From positions 1-64,000 of the forward strand of contig JAQWSU010000051.1 in NCBI GenBank assembly GCA_029243025.1: 64,000 nt of DNA. Direction: 5' to 3'. The DNA is from Pirellulaceae bacterium. GTDB taxonomy: Bacteria > Planctomycetota > Planctomycetia > Pirellulales > Pirellulaceae. How positions within the stretch are numbered: position 1 is the first letter of the stretch; the number at the start of each line of letters is the position of its first letter. The notes under the pieces are model-generated. The model did no database searches. It was not told where the DNA came from and saw only the letters and a program-made list of their open reading frames with translations. Position numbers and translations under genes: made by a program. Of this stretch, positions 46,623 through 55,297 are shown piece by piece.

Positions 46623-48257
46623 ATGGCAAAGGTTTACATCAACGGCGAAGAGCTGGAAATTGGTGCCGAAGAACGTCTCAACGGTATACAGGCTGCTGAG
46701 CGAATGGGGGTTGAGGTACCGCATTATTGTTGGCATCCGGGGTTGTCGGTCGTGGCCAGTTGCCGCATGTGTCTCGTTGAGACGGGCCGGCTCGATGCTG
46801 AATCGGGCGAAATATCGATGATGCCCAAACTCGTGCCTGCTTGCCAAACTCCGGCGACTGACGGAGCTGTCTTTGTCACCGACAGTGACAAAGTGACAGC
46901 CGCTCGTGAAATGGTCGAAGAAGATTTGTTGATTCGGCATCCGATCGATTGTCCGATCTGCGATAAGGCGGGCGAGTGTCACCTGCAGGATTATCACTTC
47001 CAACACGGTCGTCCCGAAAGACGGGCGGATATCAAGCCATTTACAAGTCGGCGTCGACCTATGGGGGACACGGTCACACTGTTCGTCGATCGGTGTGTGA
47101 TGTGTAGTCGTTGTGTACGCTTTACACGTGAAATATCCGGTACCAAAGAGTTGATGATTGTGGATCGCGGTGCTCACGAGGAAATCGACGTGTTTCCTGG
47201 CTTTCCACTCGACAACAAGCTTTCTGGCAATGTGGTCGACCTGTGTCCCGTCGGTGCCTTGGGGGATCGCGACTTTCTATATTCTCAACGTGTTTGGTTT
47301 ATGAAGCCGCATGATTCTGTTTGCGGCGGCTGTTCAACAGGCTGTTCCATTCACGTCGAAGAGAATCAGGATCAGGTTTATCGGCTCAAACCAAGAGAAA
47401 ACCCCCACATCAACCAATGGTGGATGTGTGACGATGGCCGATATGGTTTTAAACACGTCCACAGCGAAAATCGGGTGACTCAGCCGCGTCGTAAAACGAC
47501 GGCAGGCTATGTCGATGTTCAATGGAGTGATCTGCCCGAGGAGTTGGATAAGGTGTTACGAGACGCAGGTCGTTTGGCCGCCGTTGTTTCACCGCATTTG
47601 ACCGTCGAAGAAGCCTATCTGCTCTGTTCCTATCTCAAGCAATTGGACCCCGAGGTCCTGCTTGCTGTCGGCCCGATTCCCCGCGTTGGCGAGGATGAAT
47701 CTTTTCCGAATGGTTTTACCATTCGAGCAGAAAAATGTCCGAATCGTCGAGGTGTGGAGGCGATCGTCAGTCGGATGGCGGGAGGCCTGGTTTCATTTGA
47801 ATCGCTTGCCGATAAACTAAATGAGCAATCGCCGGACGTGTTATGGGTGGCGGGAGCTTACCCCGCCGCCTGGATCGACGAGACGATGGCTGATCGGTTG
47901 ACCGAGAATCGGCTAACCATCGTTCAGGATCTGTTTGAAACAGCTCTTTGGAGTCGGGCACACTATCAATTGCCAGCGGTGGCGTTTGCGGAGCGTCAAG
48001 GTTCCTACGTCAACGCGTGTGATCGTTTGCAGTCCTTTGACTGGGCGATTAGGCCCCCAGCGGGGGCGATGTCGGAAGGTCAATTGTTTTGGCGTTTACT
48101 AGGTCGGACCGGGCTGTTTAACGCGCGGAAGGTCATGGAAGAGATCGCTCGCGAAATCGCCTTTTTTGCTCCGGCGGCGGAGCCGGTCCCAGCCGTTGGT
48201 GTCGATCTGAAGGTCACTCAGCTGGCCGACGCGGAAAACTTAGGAGCCTCGGCATAG
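46623..48257 (+). CDS. nuoG: NADH-quinone oxidoreductase subunit G, short form with N7 cluster motif
   Basis: Iron-sulfur wire of the NADH module, 544 residues against about 900 in E. coli. Ligands seen: 2Fe-2S N1b Cys36, 47, 50, 74; N5 His106, Cys110, 113, 119; N4 Cys158, 161, 164, 208. A further Cys234-x2-Cys237-x3-Cys241-x27-Cys269 has exactly the spacing of the extra off-pathway cluster N7. The molybdopterin-oxidoreductase-like remainder is much reduced. The stop is one base before the nuoH GTG. Confidence 0.93.
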   Translation: MAKVYINGEELEIGAEERLNGIQAAERMGVEVPHYCWHPGLSVVASCRMCLVETGRLDAESGEISMMPKLVPACQTPATDGAVFVTDSDKVTAAREMVEEDLLIRHPIDCPICDKAGECHLQDYHFQHGRPERRADIKPFTSRRRPMGDTVTLFVDRCVMCSRCVRFTREISGTKELMIVDRGAHEEIDVFPGFPLDNKLSGNVVDLCPVGALGDRDFLYSQRVWFMKPHDSVCGGCSTGCSIHVEENQDQVYRLKPRENPHINQWWMCDDGRYGFKHVHSENRVTQPRRKTTAGYVDVQWSDLPEELDKVLRDAGRLAAVVSPHLTVEEAYLLCSYLKQLDPEVLLAVGPIPRVGEDESFPNGFTIRAEKCPNRRGVEAIVSRMAGGLVSFESLADKLNEQSPDVLWVAGAYPAAWIDETMADRLTENRLTIVQDLFETALWSRAHYQLPAVAFAERQGSYVNACDRLQSFDWAIRPPAGAMSEGQLFWRLLGRTGLFNARKVMEEIAREIAFFAPAAEPVPAVGVDLKVTQLADAENLGASA

Positions 48258-48258
48258 C

Positions 48259-49482
48259 GTGTTAGGCAATCCCCTGATCATGACGATCATCAAGACGTTT
48301 GTGGTACTCGGCGGTATCATGACCGCTGCGGCCTACTTCGTGCTGCTGGAGCGGCGCGTGGCAGCTTGGGTGCAGGACCGTCGCGGTCCGAATCGGGTGG
48401 GAATTCCGCTGACGAAAATTCGGCTGTTTGGACTCGGCCAACCGCTGGCAGACGGCCTCAAGATGATCTTAAAAGAAGAGTACTCGCCGGCGCAAGTCGA
48501 TCGCCGACTCTTCATCTTGGCTCCGATTATCATCATGACGGCCGCACTCGCCGTCTACGCCGTCATTCCTTTTGGAAGTGTGCTACCGCCGATCCCAGCC
48601 CTGGGGATCGATCAACCGATTCAGTTGGTTGTTGCGCCGCAGTTGGATGTCGCGATCATTTATGTCTTCGCGCTGTCCAGCATTGCCGTTTACGGAGTTG
48701 TGTTGGGGGGATGGGCTAGCAATAGTAAATACAGCTTTCTGGGAGGCCTGCGGTCAAGTGCTCAAATGATCGCTTACGAGTTGCCCTTGGGTTTAGCGAT
48801 TCTCGCCGTGGTCTTGTCGAGCAGTTCATTACGATTAGATGAGATCATCCGAGCCCAAACGGATGGAGTCTGGTTCGCGTTGGCACAACCGCTGGGATTT
48901 GTTGTGTTCGTCGTCGCGGCCTTTGCGGAAGCAGGCCGTTTACCGTTTGATCTGCCGGAAGCGGAACAAGAATTGGTCGGCGGCTACCACACCGAATATT
49001 CAGGGATGAAACTGGTGCTGTTTTTGACCGCCGAATTTATTCATATGATCACGGCTTCTTTTTTGATCACGATCCTTTTCCTGGGGGGCTGGCACTTGCC
49101 CTGGATCACCGGATCGGGTGACGAGATTGGTTGGGGCGTTGCGATCTTGCGAATTTTGGTTCTGATGGGCAAGACGTTTCTGCTGATCTTCTTTTTTATG
49201 CTGGTTCGTTGGTCGTGGCCCCGTTTTCGCTTTGATCAACTGATGACATTGGCTTGGAAGGTCATGTTACCGCTTGGGGTGGTGAACTTGGTCGCAGTTG
49301 CGATTCTCAGCGAGCTGAGTCATCCCAATCAGTTCGGTGAGCAATTGAACTGGTTTTATTGTTCGGCCGTGGGATGGCTTGTCGCTTTATCAGCTTGGGC
49401 GATTGTGGCGGCCATCGGACCTTTGGTAACGGACAACCGACCTCAAACGTATTTCCAATCGTACGATGCCGACAAACGATGA
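48259..49482 (+). CDS. nuoH: NADH-quinone oxidoreductase subunit H
   Basis: Membrane subunit that links the quinone cavity to the proton pumps, 407 residues and about eight to nine helices. Seen: LLERRVAAWVQDRRGPNRVG, GLGQPLADGLKMILKEEY, AEAGRLPFDLPEAEQELVGGYHTEYSG and the late MLVRWSWPRFRFDQLM, all characteristic. Start: GTG at 48259 (MLGNPLIMTII); ATG 48280 is an alternative. nuoI follows after 25 bases. Confidence 0.97.
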   Translation: MLGNPLIMTIIKTFVVLGGIMTAAAYFVLLERRVAAWVQDRRGPNRVGIPLTKIRLFGLGQPLADGLKMILKEEYSPAQVDRRLFILAPIIIMTAALAVYAVIPFGSVLPPIPALGIDQPIQLVVAPQLDVAIIYVFALSSIAVYGVVLGGWASNSKYSFLGGLRSSAQMIAYELPLGLAILAVVLSSSSLRLDEIIRAQTDGVWFALAQPLGFVVFVVAAFAEAGRLPFDLPEAEQELVGGYHTEYSGMKLVLFLTAEFIHMITASFLITILFLGGWHLPWITGSGDEIGWGVAILRILVLMGKTFLLIFFFMLVRWSWPRFRFDQLMTLAWKVMLPLGVVNLVAVAILSELSHPNQFGEQLNWFYCSAVGWLVALSAWAIVAAIGPLVTDNRPQTYFQSYDADKR

Positions 49483-49507
49483 ACACAAACAGTCTTGAGA
49501 AAAGCCG

Positions 49508-50041
49508 ATGAAAGCTGAGGATAAAGACATACGTTGGGTTGACGAACCGAAATTGGGGCTGGCGGGCCGCATGTACTTGCCGCTTATCTTTGGTGGTTTG
49601 TCGACGACGTCAAAACATCTCGTGAGCCCCAAAGTGACCGTCAGTTACCCGGAGGAAGAGCCCGAAATCGGGGACCCGCTGATCTATCGCGGAGTACACC
49701 GATTGAACCGCGACGAACAGGGACGCGTGAAGTGTGTGGCTTGCTTTCTTTGCGCAACAGCCTGTCCTGCCCACTGCATTGACATCGTCGGCACGGAAAG
49801 TCCGTGGCCCGATCGAGAGAAATACCCTCAAAGTTTTTCGATCGATGAGTTGCGTTGCATTTACTGCGGCATGTGTGAAGAAGCTTGTCCCGTCGACGCC
49901 GTGGAATTGACGAGCCTCTACAACCTGACTGGACGCAGTCGTGAGGAAATGGTGTTCGACAAAGAAAAGTTGCTCAGCGTCTACGACGAGACAAAAGATC
50001 AGGAGCCGATGAAATCCGCCCAGTACGGAGGCACGGTATGA
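49508..50041 (+). CDS. nuoI: NADH-quinone oxidoreductase subunit I
   Basis: Ferredoxin-like connecting subunit with 4Fe-4S clusters N6a and N6b, 177 residues. Cluster ligands: Cys76, 79, 82, 86 (CVACFLCATACPAHC) and Cys117, 120, 123, 127 (CIYCGMCEEACPVDA). The N-terminal region GDPLIYRGVHRLNRDEQGRV is typical. The stop overlaps nuoJ by four bases (ATGA). Confidence 0.97.
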   Translation: MKAEDKDIRWVDEPKLGLAGRMYLPLIFGGLSTTSKHLVSPKVTVSYPEEEPEIGDPLIYRGVHRLNRDEQGRVKCVACFLCATACPAHCIDIVGTESPWPDREKYPQSFSIDELRCIYCGMCEEACPVDAVELTSLYNLTGRSREEMVFDKEKLLSVYDETKDQEPMKSAQYGGTV

Positions 50042-51015
50042 ATTCGGTGCTTGCCCTATCCGCGAGCTTAGCGGGAAACGCGACCCTCTCGAAGCTGCAA
50101 ATGATTTTGTTGCTCGGGGTGGTGCTGCTGATCTGCTCGCTGTGGATGTTGCTCCCGAACGGGCGATCGATGGGGCGCGGTCGTCGGGGACTGGCTGTAT
50201 CGCTGGGGTTAGCCGGACTAACGGTCATCTGGTGGCGGATACCAAGAATGCAGTTTGAAGCACAAGCCGAGTTTTGTGCTCTTGCCACAGTCACGATTGG
50301 CTCGGCGGTGGCGACCATCACTTCACGAAGTCCCGTCTACAGCGCAATCTGGTTTGCAGCTTCACTGCTCGGGACATCCGGGCTGTTTTTATTTCAAGGC
50401 GCCCAGTTTGTCGGCGTAGCCACGGTTGCGGTTTACGCCGGTGCCATTGTGGTGACCTTTTTGTTCGTGCTCATGTTGGCACAGCCGGAAGGGCATGCTT
50501 TTTTCGATCGCATCAGCTGGGGAAGTGTGCCCCGACTGGTGGCCGCAACGACGTCCGTTTGCTTCGCGGTTTTAATCGCGGCTTCGCTGTTCGATATTCA
50601 GGAATCAGAAATTACCGCTCAAACTTCCTTGCGTGATGTGATCGGCAATCGAATTTCACAAACCGATGGTTGTCACCTGCGGGGATTGACCATTTTGGAT
50701 CAAGCGAACACTCGAAATTTGACGCTGCGGGTTGCGGCCCCTTTGGAAATGCGAGAGTCGATCCTTGCCCAGCGTTCTGAATTCATTGAGTTGTCCGAGC
50801 AAACGGTTATTGGGGAACAGCCAACTGAGGTGAAGATAGAGTTTGTTGATGTATTGGCTCAACGCCACGTCGCAAACCTGGGTGGCCAGTTGTTCAGTCG
50901 ACATCTCATTGCGATTCAGGTTGCGGCTACGCTGTTGCTGGTGGCTCTGGTCGGTGCCATCGCGATTGCGAGTCGAGACCAAACTGAAGTACCGACAGAA
51001 GGAACTTCTGCATGA
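50038..51015 (+). CDS. nuoJ: NADH-quinone oxidoreductase subunit J, enlarged
   Basis: Membrane subunit, 325 residues against about 165-200 in most bacteria. The NuoJ core is recognisable in the middle (SRSPVYSAIWFAASLLGTSG, GVATVAVYAGAIVVTFLFVL). Two extra hydrophobic helices precede it (residues about 20-65). About 100 polar residues (DIQESEITAQTSL to FVDVLAQRHVANLGGQ) separate the fourth core helix from the last helix (IAIQVAATLLLVALVGAIAI). The polar insert probably faces outside the membrane. It overlaps both neighbours by ATGA. Confidence 0.9.
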   Translation: MNSVLALSASLAGNATLSKLQMILLLGVVLLICSLWMLLPNGRSMGRGRRGLAVSLGLAGLTVIWWRIPRMQFEAQAEFCALATVTIGSAVATITSRSPVYSAIWFAASLLGTSGLFLFQGAQFVGVATVAVYAGAIVVTFLFVLMLAQPEGHAFFDRISWGSVPRLVAATTSVCFAVLIAASLFDIQESEITAQTSLRDVIGNRISQTDGCHLRGLTILDQANTRNLTLRVAAPLEMRESILAQRSEFIELSEQTVIGEQPTEVKIEFVDVLAQRHVANLGGQLFSRHLIAIQVAATLLLVALVGAIAIASRDQTEVPTEGTSA

Positions 51016-51455
51016 CGGAATTTGCTCTGCTGCAAAACTACTTGCTGGTTGGTGGAATTCTATTTGCTCTCGGGCTCACAGGCTTCCTCACACGCCGCAA
51101 TCTGATCGTGATCTTTCTCAGTGTCGAAATGATGTTGCAAGGTGTGTCACTCAGCCTCATCGCTTTTGGCCGTTTTCACGGTGATTGGGGCGGGCAAATG
51201 CTCGTGATTTTCATTATCGCGGTCGCAGCCTGCGAGGCCGGGGTCGCACTGGCGCTGGTCCTTGCCCTCTGCCGAACTGCCGGGAACCTGGACGTTACGG
51301 CTTGGCAGCGGGTTCGAGAGGACGGCACCGAGTCGTTTGTCGATCGCGAAGTTCCCGAAGATGCGTTTGAGCAAGAATCGTGGCCTGTGTTGACTCCGGC
51401 AGGCGTGCGCCCCGAAAAGGATCCTCAGCAGGAACCCTACCGCAGCCATGTATGA
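51012..51455 (+). CDS. nuoK: NADH-quinone oxidoreductase subunit K with C-terminal tail
   Basis: MrpC-like proton-channel subunit, 147 residues against about 100. Three helices with the key Glu residues in FLSVEMMLQGVSLSLIAFG and AVAACEAGVALALVLALC. After the third helix an acidic, Pro-containing tail of about 50 residues is added, ending in EPYRSHV. The last eight bases overlap nuoL. Confidence 0.93.
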   Translation: MTEFALLQNYLLVGGILFALGLTGFLTRRNLIVIFLSVEMMLQGVSLSLIAFGRFHGDWGGQMLVIFIIAVAACEAGVALALVLALCRTAGNLDVTAWQRVREDGTESFVDREVPEDAFEQESWPVLTPAGVRPEKDPQQEPYRSHV

Positions 51456-53571
51456 TCTCCGCATTCTGTTGATTCTTATCCCTGCGTGTCCGTTGTTGGC
51501 GGCGATCCTGATCGCTGTTCTCGGACCAAGAGTGTTGCGCGAAAAAAGTCATCTTCCGGTGATTTTTGCACTGTTGATTTCATTCGTCTGCAGCTTGGCC
51601 GTCGTGATGGAAATCCACCACCGTGCGGGCCTAGTGAGCGAAACCGGTGTGGCTGCCCATGTGGGAGTTGCGGAGGTTCAGTCGCTTTGGACCTGGGCCC
51701 AGGTCGACGATGCTTATCGCATGCCGGCGGGAGAATCCGTGCCCTTTTCGATTGATGTGTCGCTACGTGCGGATGGTCTCACCGCTTTAATGTTGCCGAC
51801 CGTGACCTTCATCGCGATGCTCGTCGCGATTTATGGTGCCGGCTACATGCATGGCGACCGCGGGTACTGGCGATTTTTCGCGTACGTCTCGCTGTTTGTG
51901 TTTTCGATGACGATGCTGGTCCTGGTAAGCAATTTCTTGATGCTCTTCGTATTCTGGGAGGCGGTGGGGGTCTGCAGCTATTTACTCATCGGATTTTGGT
52001 ACGAAAAGGAGGGTGCCGCGGCGGCGGGGATGAAGGCCTTCTTAGTGAATCGTGTCGGTGATTTTGGATTCGCCCTGGCGATCTTTCTGATTTGGGTGAA
52101 CTACGGAACGCTCAACTTTCACGACGTGGGTGGTATCCCCGGTGTGATGGGAGATCAGCGACTGAGTGGGCAATTGGCATTTGTTGGAGGCGGTGTCGCA
52201 ACCGCCATCTGCTTGCTTTTGATGCTGGGTGCATGTGGGAAAAGTGCTCAATTTCCCCTCCACGTGTGGTTGCCGGATGCGATGGAGGGTCCGACTCCAG
52301 TAAGTGCTTTGATCCATGCAGCGACAATGGTTACGGCGGGGGTTTACATGGTGACCCGATGCACTCCTTTGTTCCATGCATCGTCCGACGCTCAGCTGGT
52401 CGTGGCCTGTGTGGGAGGTTTTACCGCGTTGTTGGCCGGATTAATTGCGTTGACCCAATACGATTTGAAACGAGTACTGGCTTACTCCACAATCAGCCAG
52501 TTGGGCTATTTGTTCCTGGCCTTGGGGACCGGGACGATTGGCGGTATTTGCGCCGCAATGTTTCATCTGTTCACCCACGCGTTTTTCAAAGCACTCCTGT
52601 TTCTTGGAGCCGGGAGCGTGATGCATGCGATGGGCGACGTGATCGACATGAGGCGATTCGGGGGACTTCGGCACCTCATGCCTTGGACGCACCGCACTTT
52701 TCTGATTGGGGCGTTGGCCCTTGCAGGTGTCTTCCCCTTCGCAGGTTTTTGGAGCAAAGATCAAATTGTGGCCGCCGTTCATGACGAGAGCCACTCGCAT
52801 GCCGAGGTTCACCATACACGGGCAAGCGATCCAAACACGACTCATACTGTACGGACGGCTGTGAGCGATGCTGCTGATGAGAATTCTGACCGTCGGGCCA
52901 AGATTTTTGACTGGCTCTATCGGATTTCCCTCGGCGTGGCATTTTTGACCTCCCTGTACACTTTTCGAGCCTACTACATGACTTTTTTTGGGCCGGAAGT
53001 GATTCCGTCCGAGGCCGGGCATCATGCCCACGAGTCGCCACCCTCGATGTTGATTCCATTGGGAATCTTGGCGATTCTTGCCTTTAGCATCGGCTGGATG
53101 CTCGATCATGCCACGCTAATCAATTTCTTGTCTAGCACCCCGTCACTTGCCTACGTAACGCCTGCCGGATACCAGCCTGTATTTCACCTGGACATTGCGG
53201 TGAAAAGCACATTAGTGGCGCTGGCGGGAGTCGGACTCGCATCTTATCTGTACCTGGGGCATCATCGTGAAGCCAACGCGCTCTCCAAGTTGTTTGGCTC
53301 CTTGCGCCGGCTTTCGTACCACAAGTTTTACTTTGACGAACTTTATCATTTCGGGATCATCTGGCCATTGCGATGGTTGGCCCAACTCAGTTATTTGTTC
53401 GATAAATGGATTGTTGACGGGATTGTTAATCTGATTGGTCAATTGCCGGTGCGATTGGGAAGCAGCATACGTGGTTGGCAGCATGGTTTGATTCCTGCCT
53501 ACAGCTTGATGATGGCGTTGGGCACCCTGATCATTTTAATCCTCGGCAAGATTCTTTGGGGCGGAGGATGA
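51448..53571 (+). CDS. nuoL: NADH-quinone oxidoreductase subunit L
   Basis: Distal antiporter-like pump subunit with the long lateral helix, 707 residues. Seen: FWEAVGVCSYLLIGFWYEKE (helix 5 Glu), GKSAQFPLHVWLPDAMEGPT with its Lys, SALIHAATMVTAGVYMVTR, LTQYDLKRVLAYSTISQLGY and FPFAGFWSKDQI. A His/Asp-rich loop (HDESHSHAEVHHTRASDPN) lies between late helices. The C-terminal helices extend to the end. nuoM starts 7 bases later. Confidence 0.97.
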   Translation: MYDLRILLILIPACPLLAAILIAVLGPRVLREKSHLPVIFALLISFVCSLAVVMEIHHRAGLVSETGVAAHVGVAEVQSLWTWAQVDDAYRMPAGESVPFSIDVSLRADGLTALMLPTVTFIAMLVAIYGAGYMHGDRGYWRFFAYVSLFVFSMTMLVLVSNFLMLFVFWEAVGVCSYLLIGFWYEKEGAAAAGMKAFLVNRVGDFGFALAIFLIWVNYGTLNFHDVGGIPGVMGDQRLSGQLAFVGGGVATAICLLLMLGACGKSAQFPLHVWLPDAMEGPTPVSALIHAATMVTAGVYMVTRCTPLFHASSDAQLVVACVGGFTALLAGLIALTQYDLKRVLAYSTISQLGYLFLALGTGTIGGICAAMFHLFTHAFFKALLFLGAGSVMHAMGDVIDMRRFGGLRHLMPWTHRTFLIGALALAGVFPFAGFWSKDQIVAAVHDESHSHAEVHHTRASDPNTTHTVRTAVSDAADENSDRRAKIFDWLYRISLGVAFLTSLYTFRAYYMTFFGPEVIPSEAGHHAHESPPSMLIPLGILAILAFSIGWMLDHATLINFLSSTPSLAYVTPAGYQPVFHLDIAVKSTLVALAGVGLASYLYLGHHREANALSKLFGSLRRLSYHKFYFDELYHFGIIWPLRWLAQLSYLFDKWIVDGIVNLIGQLPVRLGSSIRGWQHGLIPAYSLMMALGTLIILILGKILWGGG

Positions 53572-53578
53572 TGTCGAA

Positions 53579-55297
53579 ATGAATTCCTCGATATTCTTGT
53601 TGATTTCGATCGTCTTGCCGATCTTGGGATCCATCCTGATTTGCTCGCTTGGTGCGGGCAGTGTGGTACTTGTTCGTCGTGTAGCGCTTTGTGTTTCGCT
53701 CGTGACTTGCTTCACCGCCTTTTTGGTGGTTAGCCGTTTCGAACCCACCGGCGACATTTACATGGCCGAACAGCTGGATGCGGCCGCGAAAGACCCATCC
53801 ATTCTGAAAACCTTTGACCCGGCGACGACCGCGTTTGCCAGCACAGAATACGAATGGCTGCCCGCCTCGACCGGAATCGATGTTCGATTTTCCATCGGGT
53901 TGGATGGTTTGAGTGTTTGGCTCTACGCGCTCACGGCACTGCTGATGCTTAGTGCAGTGCTCGTGAGTTGGACGGCAATCACGGAACGGGTTGCTTTGTT
54001 CTACGGTATGCTGCTACTTCTCGAAGCGGGCTGCTTGGGTGTCTTTGCGGCGCGAGATTTAATCCTCTTTTACATCTTCTTCGAGTTTACCCTGATTCCA
54101 TTGTTTTTCTTGATTGGGATTTGGGGGAGCGAGCAGCGGCGATTTGCAGCCCAAAAGTTTTTCTTGTTCACGTTGGCCGGCAGTCTGTTGACCTTTATCG
54201 GACTGTTGACCATCGTCATTTCAGTTCATCAGCAGATGATGAATCAGGGGATGGGGCACGGTGCGATCAGTTGTTCGATTCCGGAATTGGTCGTCCGATT
54301 GACTTGCTTTCCCCTAGCGAACAGTTTGCAATCTTGGGTGTTTTTGGCCTTATTTGTAGGTTTTGCCATCAAAGTCCCCCTTTTTCCCTTCCACACTTGG
54401 TTGCCACTTGCCCACGTTCAGGCGCCGGCCGCTGGAAGTGTTTTTCTGGCGGGAATCTTGTTGAAGATCGGGACGTTTGGCTTTTTGCGATTCAACATTC
54501 CGATGTTACCCGAGGCAACTGTTGCCTTTGCCCCCGTGCTGCTTTGGTTAGCGGTGATTGGAATTATTTATGGCGCGTTCGTGGCGTTGGCCCAGTCGGA
54601 CATGAAACGCCTGGTTGCCTACTCGAGCGTGAGTCACCTTGGGTTTTGTATGCTTGGATTGTTTGTCCTAAATCCGTTAGGAGTCCAAGGTGCTACCTTG
54701 CAAATGATTAATCATGGTATTTCGACAGGTGCACTTTTCGCACTGATCGGCATGTTATATGAGCGATATCATACGCGTGAAATTTCGGACTTTGGCGGTC
54801 TTGCCAAGCGACTACCTATTTTTGCTTTCTTCATGCTGTTGTTCACATTTTCGAGTATCGGATTGCCTGGGCTGAACGGCTTTGCCGGTGAGATCCTGAT
54901 TCTAGCGGGAGCTTTTCAACGGGGTTGGGCCCAGCAGGCTGGACCGTGGGGAGCTCAGCTAAAAATAATCTCTGTGATCGCAGTTTTCGGCGTGGTGCTG
55001 GGCGCTTGGTATATGCTGTCGCTGGTTAAACGCGTCTTTTTTGGCGAGCTGAAAGAGCCCTCCGGGCAGGACGCCGAAGGTGAGCTACCTGGCGACTTGA
55101 CTGGCCGTGAGATTTGGGCGTTAGTGCCGCTTGCCATTTTGGTATTTTGGATCGGGTTGTATCCGAAATTCTTCCTGGATCGGATGCAGCCCACGATCGA
55201 CTATTCGATTCAAGCCGCTCGCCAAGCCGCAGACCGTCCGCCTGCGGCGCTGGCTTCGACGCGGAACAGAGAGGAAAGTCAACCAAGTGCCCGTTAA
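53579..55297 (+). CDS. nuoM: NADH-quinone oxidoreductase subunit M
   Basis: Antiporter-like pump subunit, 572 residues. Seen: FYIFFEFTLIPLFFLIGIWG (helix Glu), FAIKVPLFPFHTWLPLAHVQ with Lys and His, SVFLAGILLKIGTFGFLRFN, LAQSDMKRLVAYSSVSHLGF and SSIGLPGLNGFAGE. An 80-residue loop with a Tyr/Thr-rich polar segment follows helix 2. The last 11 bases overlap nuoN. Confidence 0.97.
   Translation: MNSSIFLLISIVLPILGSILICSLGAGSVVLVRRVALCVSLVTCFTAFLVVSRFEPTGDIYMAEQLDAAAKDPSILKTFDPATTAFASTEYEWLPASTGIDVRFSIGLDGLSVWLYALTALLMLSAVLVSWTAITERVALFYGMLLLLEAGCLGVFAARDLILFYIFFEFTLIPLFFLIGIWGSEQRRFAAQKFFLFTLAGSLLTFIGLLTIVISVHQQMMNQGMGHGAISCSIPELVVRLTCFPLANSLQSWVFLALFVGFAIKVPLFPFHTWLPLAHVQAPAAGSVFLAGILLKIGTFGFLRFNIPMLPEATVAFAPVLLWLAVIGIIYGAFVALAQSDMKRLVAYSSVSHLGFCMLGLFVLNPLGVQGATLQMINHGISTGALFALIGMLYERYHTREISDFGGLAKRLPIFAFFMLLFTFSSIGLPGLNGFAGEILILAGAFQRGWAQQAGPWGAQLKIISVIAVFGVVLGAWYMLSLVKRVFFGELKEPSGQDAEGELPGDLTGREIWALVPLAILVFWIGLYPKFFLDRMQPTIDYSIQAARQAADRPPAALASTRNREESQPSAR

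Noticed and set aside
52092-52784. 230-codon plus-strand frame within nuoL
   Set aside because: Different frame of a confident NuoL; Cys/Arg-rich and without membrane segments.
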